This document shows, piece after piece, positions 13,471-18,725 of a stretch of 18,725 bases of DNA. The notes under the pieces are model-generated. The model saw only the letters and a list, made by a program, of their open reading frames with translations. It made no database searches and was not told the origin of the DNA. Each line of letters begins with the position of its first letter. Within the stretch, counting starts at the first letter, position 1. The stretch is from DAOTUL01 sp034437435 (GTDB taxonomy: Bacteria; Chloroflexota; Anaerolineae; Aggregatilineales; Phototrophicaceae). The stretch is taken from positions 1 to 18,725 of the forward strand of contig CAYQJO010000067.1 of NCBI GenBank assembly GCA_964417785.1, written 5' to 3'. A program made the translations under genes and the position numbers.

Positions 13471-14004
13471 TTAATTGTTTCGTTTCTTCTTCACAATGAG
13501 CCGGCCTTCACGCACATCAACAACCTCTACGATGTCGCCCTTTTCCAGCAAGACTTCATCGCTGCTGGCTTTGACCGGATACTTCATCACCGACCCGGCC
13601 TCCACCATTGCTTCGCCGGTTTTGCCTGGTGGGATGTTGACTGTGATGCGAGCGAAAGCCCCGATCAAGGATTCGCTGGTTACAACATCGGTGGATTGCT
13701 GCCGGATAACAAAGTTCAACACCGCAGCCGTCGAGCGTCCGAAAATGAGGCCGAAAACGGCTCCAGCGGCCAGGCTGAAGGCCAGGTTCCAGCCGGAGAG
13801 TTCCCCAACCAGACCCATCGAGCCAAAACCAGTCATAAACGCCGCGATGACCATGCAGCCCAGGTTACGAGCTTCCGATGTATCCGCGCCGACATCGACG
13901 TCTACATCCACATCGGTGTCAATGTCGGCAAAATCTCCCAGGAAAATGGAGATCAGCAGAAATGCCACACCACCCGCCATGATTGCCGCGAATATCCACG
14001 TCAT
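13471..14004 (-). CDS. NfeD-like membrane protein (flotillin partner)
   Basis: A 177-residue protein of the short NfeD class (YuaF-like, without a protease domain). Membrane segments are at about 4-22, 50-68 and 73-98. The C-terminal region (about 105-175; LIGAFARITVNIPPGKTGEAMV, GDIVEVVDVREGRLIVKK) fits the OB-fold domain of this family. An alternating aspartate stretch, DFADIDTDVDVDVDVGAD (24-41), lies in the loop after the first helix; it could bind divalent cations. The start ATG at 14004 follows AGGAG by 10 bases. It heads the two-gene operon with the flotillin gene and is thought to anchor or regulate the SPFH scaffold. Confidence 0.88.
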   Translation of the reverse strand: MTWIFAAIMAGGVAFLLISIFLGDFADIDTDVDVDVDVGADTSEARNLGCMVIAAFMTGFGSMGLVGELSGWNLAFSLAAGAVFGLIFGRSTAAVLNFVIRQQSTDVVTSESLIGAFARITVNIPPGKTGEAMVEAGSVMKYPVKASSDEVLLEKGDIVEVVDVREGRLIVKKKRNN

Positions 14005-14094
14005 ACTTTTGCCGCTCCTAAGAATTTGATCTCAGTATAGGCCATCCCGGACCAGGTGGGTCCCCCAGAGTTTGGGGCATAGCACACACACTTA

Positions 14095-14103
14095 TGTTAC
14101 AAT
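14095..14103 (+). promoter_or_regulatory. extended -10 promoter upstream of the HEAT-repeat gene
   Basis: TGT followed by TACAAT (14098-14103) is a TGn-extended -10 with 5 of 6 consensus bases. A second candidate, TATAGAT at 14123-14129, would place the start within two bases of the GTG at 14137, giving a leaderless message; no Shine-Dalgarno is seen before that GTG. Confidence 0.4.
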
Positions 14104-14136
14104 GGATACGTTCTGTTATGTGTATAGATACCGCCC

Positions 14137-14853
14137 GTGAGCGATTTCAAGCCCGACATCTGGCGTCTTCAGGCGCAGTTCAACACGCAGGGTCTCGTAG
14201 AGGCGTTGGCGAACGATGACGCCGGTATTCGTCGGCGTGCCGCTGCCGCATTACGTGCGCTGGGGGCCTATCATGCCATCCCTGAGCTTGAGGCCGCCCT
14301 GGAAAGCGAATCCGACCCGGAGACCCGTGCGAATATGTTGGCGGCGCTGGCGACGCTGCACCAGGAGCGGGAACGCAAAGAGCAGGATGAAGCGACGCTC
14401 GAAGTACCCGGTGCGCGGTTGACCGAGGTGGACCGCTTGCTTCAGGCCCTTCAGGTGACGACCGATCCCGATACCATCATCCAACTGGCACGCAAATTAG
14501 GTGATCTGGGAGCCAAGCAGGCCGTCGATACCCTGGTGGTGCTGTTCAACAATGCCCAGTTGCCCATCCGTGTGCGATTGGCGGTGGCGGAAGTTCTGCT
14601 TAAACTGGAAAGTGCGCCGATTGAGGTGGCGCTGCTGGGGGCGCTTTCCAGCCCACAGTGGCGGGTGCGCCGCAACAGTGCGGCTATTCTGGGCCAACTT
14701 CGGGCGGTCTGGGCGGTTGAACCGCTGGCGGTGGCGCTGCGCGATGAGCATGAAATGGTGCGCCGGACTGCCTATGCGGCGTTGAGGAATATCGGTACGC
14801 CGGAAGCACTGCGTGCGATACGCCGGAAGGAAGAGGACCAGGAGGGGTTATGA
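14137..14853 (+). CDS. HEAT/PBS-lyase-type repeat protein
   Basis: A 238-residue soluble alpha-helical repeat protein. Repeats include LVEALANDDAGIRRRAAAAL (from residue 20), AIPELEAALESESDPETRAN, VDTLVVLFNNAQLPIRVRLA, VALLGALSSPQWRVRRNSAA and AVEPLAVALRDEHEMVRRTA. A charged insert (about 76-95) separates the first two helical pairs from the rest. Such folds bind other proteins; no catalytic motif is present. The start is GTG at 14137, giving MSDFKPDIWRL, without a visible ribosome site. Its 3' end overlaps the next gene by ATGA (14850-14853). No signal peptide is present, so it acts in the cytoplasm, although its operon partner is exported. Confidence 0.85.
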   Translation: MSDFKPDIWRLQAQFNTQGLVEALANDDAGIRRRAAAALRALGAYHAIPELEAALESESDPETRANMLAALATLHQERERKEQDEATLEVPGARLTEVDRLLQALQVTTDPDTIIQLARKLGDLGAKQAVDTLVVLFNNAQLPIRVRLAVAEVLLKLESAPIEVALLGALSSPQWRVRRNSAAILGQLRAVWAVEPLAVALRDEHEMVRRTAYAALRNIGTPEALRAIRRKEEDQEGL

Positions 14854-16520
14854 AGAAGGCGCTGGCGCTGGGCGTTGTCGTCTGGCTGATGATTGGCGGT
14901 CTTGTGGCGCAGACCGGTGTGACCGCCGTTGTGGTGAACGAATACGCCAACATTCGTATCGTCCCGGCCATTGGAGCCGAGGTGATCGCGACCGTTCCTG
15001 CCGGGTATCTTTTTGACGTGATTACCGCACGAACCGGCGACAATATCTGGCTGCGCATCGACTTCAACGGTGAGGAGGGTTGGGTACACACCTCCACGCT
15101 GAGTGTGTTGACCGGCGATGCTGCCGTGCTGCCGGTGGCTGACCCACGCTCGATACCTTTTGGCGGTGTCGAAGTGCCGCGCTCCGGCCTGACCGAGGCT
15201 ACAAGCGACATCCTGGCGCGAGCAACCGACTGGCTGCGTGTGCGAGCCGGTCCCAGTACGGGCTATCCGGTCCTGGCGAATGCCCCCATAGACACCTTAA
15301 TGCCCCTGCTTGGTCGGACGGAGAGCAGCAGTTGGATTCAGGTCAATTATGAGGGTACACTCGGTTGGGTATCCAGCCGCTATTTGCAACTGCCGCTTGG
15401 TTTTGGCTTCGCTGCGCTGCCAGTCGGCGGAATTATCGCGTCCGCGCCCATTGAGAGCGCCGCTTCCGGTGAGAATTATCTGGAGGTGCTGAAGTTGATG
15501 CAATCGCGCATTGATCTGGCACAACCATCGCTGGATCAGATTCGTGCATCCTGGACCGATGCCGCGCTGACCGGGCGAGCGGCCTGTAATCAGGCCTATC
15601 CCGTGCGTCCGAGTGATTACAACATCCCCAATCCGATTCTGGCGGCGTTCTACGACCAACTGAACCCGCTGGTTGGCCTGTTCAACGATGCCATGTTCAA
15701 CGTGCGCTACGCCATTGACCTGTTTATCGACGCCTGTGAGCAGCCGGGACCGGTCAACACGGTCGGGCAGGCGCTGGTCGTCGGTGCGCTGGATACGGTG
15801 GCGCTGGCGGATGCGCAGTTTGCGGAACTGCGGCGCAAACTCAATGAGTTGATCCCGCCGCCGGTGGAGCCAGGTCTGGATCAATGTATCTTCACCTTCG
15901 CCAATCAGGTCGATATTCTGCCAGTTATCCCACTCGGCCAGATCATCACGGATGGCTTTACACCGCGCAATGTCGCCTCCGGCTATTGTGTCGATCTGGT
16001 TGAGGGGCAGTCGGTCGTGGTCGAGATTTTGCAGTTTCCTGGCAGCAACCTCGAAATGCTGTTTTCGATCAGTCCGATAGACAATCCGACCGGCTTCCTG
16101 GCGACCAACCGCAGCGATGCCACTGTGCCGCGCCAGATTGCGGGACCGGTCCCGATTCCGGCCACCGGGCGCTACATCATCATTCTGAGCCATACCGCAC
16201 TGGAACCGCCGCAGGGTGAGTTTGGTCTGCTGGTTTCAGATGCGCTGACGGCGGTACCGGGTGGCACGCTCCAGGTAGATGCGGTGACTGGCGACCTGAT
16301 CCAGGTCATGCCGACTGCCAATCCGCTGCTGCCGACGGCCATTCCCGCTGGCGGCGGTGTGTGTCCCAGCCCCAATTTGAACTGTTTCCAGCTACAATCG
16401 ATTGTGGGTGCGAATTGCGCTCTGGCACAGGCCTGCCTGACACCGGCGAATGCAGCGATTCTGGACCCGGACGGAGATGGCGTACCCTGCGAACAAATCC
16501 TCTGCCCGGAGACGTCATAG
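14850..16520 (+). CDS. exported protein with two bacterial SH3 domains and a C-terminal excalibur-like calcium motif
   Basis: A 556-residue secreted protein. MKKALALGVVVWLMIGGLVA is a Sec signal (cleavage near 20-26). SH3b domain 1 covers about 27-88 (NEYANIRIVPAIGAEVIATV, GWVHTSTL) and SH3b domain 2 about 122-181 (ATDWLRVRAGPSTGYPVL, GWVSSRYLQL). A helical middle (about 205-345) has no recognised domain. Residues about 347-480 contain a beta-rich region resembling pre-peptidase C-terminal modules (GQSVVVEILQFPGSNLEMLF, GRYIIILS). The C-terminus holds an excalibur-like motif DPDGDGVPCE (539-548) with several cysteines. SH3b domains usually bind cell-wall or surface polymers. AGGAGGGG precedes the overlapping ATG, so it is cotranslated with the HEAT gene. 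No hydrolase domain is visible. Confidence 0.88.
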   Translation: MKKALALGVVVWLMIGGLVAQTGVTAVVVNEYANIRIVPAIGAEVIATVPAGYLFDVITARTGDNIWLRIDFNGEEGWVHTSTLSVLTGDAAVLPVADPRSIPFGGVEVPRSGLTEATSDILARATDWLRVRAGPSTGYPVLANAPIDTLMPLLGRTESSSWIQVNYEGTLGWVSSRYLQLPLGFGFAALPVGGIIASAPIESAASGENYLEVLKLMQSRIDLAQPSLDQIRASWTDAALTGRAACNQAYPVRPSDYNIPNPILAAFYDQLNPLVGLFNDAMFNVRYAIDLFIDACEQPGPVNTVGQALVVGALDTVALADAQFAELRRKLNELIPPPVEPGLDQCIFTFANQVDILPVIPLGQIITDGFTPRNVASGYCVDLVEGQSVVVEILQFPGSNLEMLFSISPIDNPTGFLATNRSDATVPRQIAGPVPIPATGRYIIILSHTALEPPQGEFGLLVSDALTAVPGGTLQVDAVTGDLIQVMPTANPLLPTAIPAGGGVCPSPNLNCFQLQSIVGANCALAQACLTPANAAILDPDGDGVPCEQILCPETS

Positions 16521-16543
16521 ATAGCATAGAAGACAGGCGCAGC

Positions 16544-16578
16544 ATACACCCCTCGCGCCACACGCACGAAGGGTGTAT
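16544..16578. terminator. inverted repeat between convergent SH3b and pilin-adhesin genes
   Basis: ATACACCC (16544-16551) pairs with GGGTGTAT (16571-16578) around a 19-base loop in the 61-base gap between two convergent stop codons. No T-tract follows, so it is a weak bidirectional terminator candidate placed mainly by position. Confidence 0.4.
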
Positions 16579-16581
16579 AGA

Positions 16582-18531
16582 TCAACCGTTGGGATTGGTT
16601 TCCGTATACAGGGTGCCGACCTCATCTGCTGTGAGGGCCTGCGTAAAAATCTGCAGGTCATAGTAGGTACCCATGAAGTGGCGGTTACTGTTGTTGCCGC
16701 GTTCGTGTCCAATGCCGAACCAGTAGGATGAATCCCAGTGATCGAAGTTGATGTTGCCGTAATCGGACCTGGACTGCGCCGCTGCACCGTTAATGTAAAG
16801 TGTGCCGGTGCCGTAGGCATAGGTGAAGACGACGTGTGTCGCCTGAGTGGAGACCCCACTCTGTTCGACCATACGCTCCATACCGTTGTCGTCGTTGGCA
16901 TCGCGACGGAACCGGACCTGCCATTTGCCGCCGTTCTGCCCCAGGGTGAAATTGCGTTTGTTGCCGTCCCAGGACAGGGTGACGATGCGGCCCGGCCCGC
17001 TCTGCGAGGTATTAGCCGGTTTGATCCAGGCCGAGATGGTGATGGCCTCGCTGGATTGGATGGCCCCGGTCAGTGTCGCGCCACTGGTACCGAAGCTGAC
17101 ATTCTGGCTGGTGATCACCAGGGCGTTGCCGGTCCAGGAGTAGCCGCTGTTGTCAGAACCGGAGGTCAGCGATAAGTTCATGCCACTCATGCGATCTGTC
17201 ACGGTGGAGCCGCTGTCCTCGAAGGCGTAGGCAACATAGGGTGCGACCGTGAAGCTATCGCAGCCATCAGGTGTGCCATCTTTGTCCACATCAATGTTGT
17301 CGTCATGGCCGGGACACTGATCGCTGGCGTCAAGTACGCCGTCGTTGTCACTATCCTGGGGTTCTGCGCCACCACCGCTGTCGTCGCTGCCGGTAGCTTC
17401 TATGATCTCGATACCGGCGATGGCCGCTTTGCGACTGTTTGGATGGCCGTCAAGCACCAGGTTCAGGTGGCCGTCGCTGACGCTCACCTCACGTTCCAGG
17501 ATCACGCTTTCCCAGGTTTGACCGGTCGTGTTAAGAGCAGAGAAACCCGTTTTCCAGGTAGTGCCTTCGACTGCCACATCCATAATCCGCTCGTAACTGC
17601 CAGTGCTGGAGTCAACGAAGTGTAACCGCACCAGATAGGTGCCGCTGGGCAGAGTAGGTGACTGCCAGGTCACCTTGCTGGGTGAATCGTTGCCCAGCAG
17701 GAAGCCGCTGCAAACCGGGTACGTCCCGCCATCCTCCCAGGAGCTTTGCCAGTCGCTGCCGTTCCAGATCAGAATGTTACGTTTGCTACAGGTGCCGTCG
17801 GATTTATTCTGGATTTCACTGGCGTCGGTTGTCAGGTCCTTGCCCACGATCCAAGTGTGGCCGTCCATTGAAACCGGCTGATACTTGCTGTAATCGGCGG
17901 TTTCATTGTTGTAGCCGGGTTCGGGCGAGCCGAAGTTGATATGGTACTCAGTGTCACAGGCATCGCCGCGATTGTCTCCATCGTAATCCGACTGACCCGC
18001 ATTTATATCGTCAGGGCAGTTGTCACTATCGTTAGGCACGCTGTCTCCGTCGGTGTCGTTGGGGTCAGTGACACTGCCCGTGCCGCCGCCACCGCCAGTG
18101 ATGGTGCCACCGTCACCGGTGCTACCGCCACCATCGCCCGTACTGCCGCCGTCATCGCCTGTGCTACCGCCGTCATCACCCGTACTGCCGCCGTCATCAC
18201 CCGTACTGCCGCCGTCATCACCCGTGCTGCCGCCGTCATCACCCGTGCTGCCACCGCCATCGCCTGTGCTGCCACCACCATCGCCTGTGCTGCCGCCACC
18301 GCTACCATACTGTTCGGGGGAATATCCACCAGCACCACCGGCATCAACCACATAGGTGGACCCATTAGGGTTGGGGTCGCCCATCTGATAAAGGATATTG
18401 CTGAAGACGTTGCCGATGGTTGGGCCTACGATCATCAGTATCACGATGACGACCAATGCCACCAGCGAGAGGATCAGCGCATACTCTGTGGTTCCTTGTC
18501 CTTTCGTAGGATTGGGGTTGCTTTTTGGCAT
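16582..18531 (-). CDS. Flp-type prepilin fused to malectin-like and LamG adhesin domains
   Basis: A 649-residue protein starting at ATG18531 (GAGG seven bases upstream; the frame extends only to a TTG at 18549). Residues 1-45 form a class III/Flp prepilin: leader ending TKG11, then QGTTEYALIL with Glu at +5 and Tyr at +6 of the mature protein, and a hydrophobic helix to about 37. Normal Flp pilins are about 50-80 residues; this one continues with nine [G/D]GGSTGD heptads (about 78-140), TSP3-type calcium repeats (about 156-193, DTDGDSVPNDSDNCPDD), a malectin-like carbohydrate-binding domain (about 197-378; YHINFGSPEPGY, GTYLVRLHFVD), more TSP3 repeats (about 392-425) and a LamG/concanavalin-like domain (about 430-640; AITISAWIKPA, GTLYINGAA). 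It is probably exported, processed by a prepilin peptidase and displayed as a pilus-tip or membrane-held adhesin. No Tad machinery is in the window. Confidence 0.88.
   Translation of the reverse strand: MPKSNPNPTKGQGTTEYALILSLVALVVIVILMIVGPTIGNVFSNILYQMGDPNPNGSTYVVDAGGAGGYSPEQYGSGGGSTGDGGGSTGDGGGSTGDDGGSTGDDGGSTGDDGGSTGDDGGSTGDDGGSTGDGGGSTGDGGTITGGGGGTGSVTDPNDTDGDSVPNDSDNCPDDINAGQSDYDGDNRGDACDTEYHINFGSPEPGYNNETADYSKYQPVSMDGHTWIVGKDLTTDASEIQNKSDGTCSKRNILIWNGSDWQSSWEDGGTYPVCSGFLLGNDSPSKVTWQSPTLPSGTYLVRLHFVDSSTGSYERIMDVAVEGTTWKTGFSALNTTGQTWESVILEREVSVSDGHLNLVLDGHPNSRKAAIAGIEIIEATGSDDSGGGAEPQDSDNDGVLDASDQCPGHDDNIDVDKDGTPDGCDSFTVAPYVAYAFEDSGSTVTDRMSGMNLSLTSGSDNSGYSWTGNALVITSQNVSFGTSGATLTGAIQSSEAITISAWIKPANTSQSGPGRIVTLSWDGNKRNFTLGQNGGKWQVRFRRDANDDNGMERMVEQSGVSTQATHVVFTYAYGTGTLYINGAAAQSRSDYGNINFDHWDSSYWFGIGHERGNNSNRHFMGTYYDLQIFTQALTADEVGTLYTETNPNG
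18109..18297 (-). repeat. nine 21-bp tandem repeats encoding the GGSTGD linker
   Basis: Nine in-frame 21-bp units occur with no spacers. On the plus strand the commonest form is GTCATCACCCGTACTGCCGCC, with few substitutions between copies. The central units are nearly identical while outer ones have diverged, as expected from recent slippage or unequal crossover. Gain or loss of units keeps the reading frame. Confidence 0.9.
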
Positions 18532-18725
18532 AAATAACCTCTGCTGCAATAATGACTGATAAAGTTAAAATGAAAACTTGTTGCCATTAGTGTAACAGCT
18601 TTATGCATTGAGGCTGCTGGAATTTACGGAAATTTGGTATTTTTTCAGATTTTCCAGGGGGACCTGCCCCCTGGATGGGGTATAGGGCGCTAGACATTAT
18701 GGTGATGAGGTCTGGCTGTTGCGCA
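18532..18725. other. region upstream of the pilin-adhesin gene
   Basis: This 194-base stretch shows no gene. It holds the pilin ribosome site (GAGG, minus strand), AT-rich sequence that must contain the promoter (no confident -35/-10 pair found), and the perfect hairpin at 18653-18675. Confidence 0.5.
18653..18675. other. perfect 9-bp GC-rich inverted repeat upstream of the pilin-adhesin gene
   Basis: TCCAGGGGG (18653-18661) and CCCCCTGGA (18667-18675) are exact reverse complements around ACCTG. The T-rich sequence lies before the stem on the plus strand rather than after it, so it is not a standard terminator in either direction. An operator or the end of an upstream unit are possible. Confidence 0.5.

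Noticed and set aside
15297..16193. 298-codon minus-strand open frame inside the SH3b/excalibur gene
   Set aside because: It is a shadow with no recognisable domain, while the plus-strand frame has a signal peptide, two SH3b domains and a calcium motif.
18109..18297. regularly repeated 21-bp units considered as a CRISPR array
   Set aside because: Units are contiguous without spacers and encode an in-frame protein heptad.
17941..18537. plus-strand open frames opposite the pilin linker (Ala/Thr/Val or Pro/Ser/Val repeats)
   Set aside because: They are translations of the antisense of the 21-bp GGSTGD repeats; the minus strand has the pilin start, ribosome site and folded domains.

Overview
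The window reads like a chromosomal stretch of an aquatic Chloroflexota bacterium (Anaerolineae-like). This is inferred from gene content, not from a marker gene: Pro/Thr-rich linkers on single-pass surface proteins, bacterial SH3 plus excalibur proteins, a family 5 solute-binding protein with a plain Sec signal, a flotillin/NfeD pair, a Flp-type pilin and a xanthorhodopsin-like proton pump. The DNA is moderately GC-rich, genes are closely packed, and ATG, GTG and TTG starts are all used. No rRNA, tRNA, insertion sequence, integrase or CRISPR array is visible.

Layout, left half. 45-914 (+) encodes an HtrA-like protease without an export signal. 1253-5032 (+) is a peptide/nickel-class ABC importer operon (binding protein and two permeases, no ATPases). 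It is followed by an N-terminally short Eis-like acetyltransferase (5056-6069) and a membrane-anchored endonuclease/exonuclease/phosphatase (EEP) family enzyme (6082-7041). Running toward it on the minus strand, from a good promoter near 9697-9725, is a four-gene operon: a PpiC-type foldase lipoprotein (9665-8766), a 33-aa membrane microprotein (8756-8655), and two single-pass proteins (8649-7882 and 7885-7019) that share a previously unnamed C-terminal two-cysteine domain. This is one of the two best candidates for an undescribed system: an envelope module with its own chaperone.

Middle. A divergent aldo/keto reductase (9971-10831, +) ends at a strong hairpin shared with a convergent light-driven proton pump (11715-10906, -). 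The pump carries the xanthorhodopsin-type Asp/Glu/Lys/His set and a Gly at the carotenoid-antenna fenestration position. Its upstream region is dense in palindromes, including a TGTGA-N6-TCACT site. Further right are a flotillin (13460-11991, -) and its NfeD partner (14004-13471, -).

Right half. A GTG-started HEAT-repeat protein (14137-14853, +) overlaps by ATGA with an exported SH3b/excalibur protein (14850-16520, +). The last gene (18531-16582, -) is the other standout. It begins as an ordinary Flp-type prepilin but continues for about 600 residues through a Gly/Ser/Thr/Asp heptad linker, calcium-type TSP3 repeats, a malectin-like domain, more TSP3 repeats and a LamG/concanavalin-like domain, making a pilin-anchored adhesin in one polypeptide.
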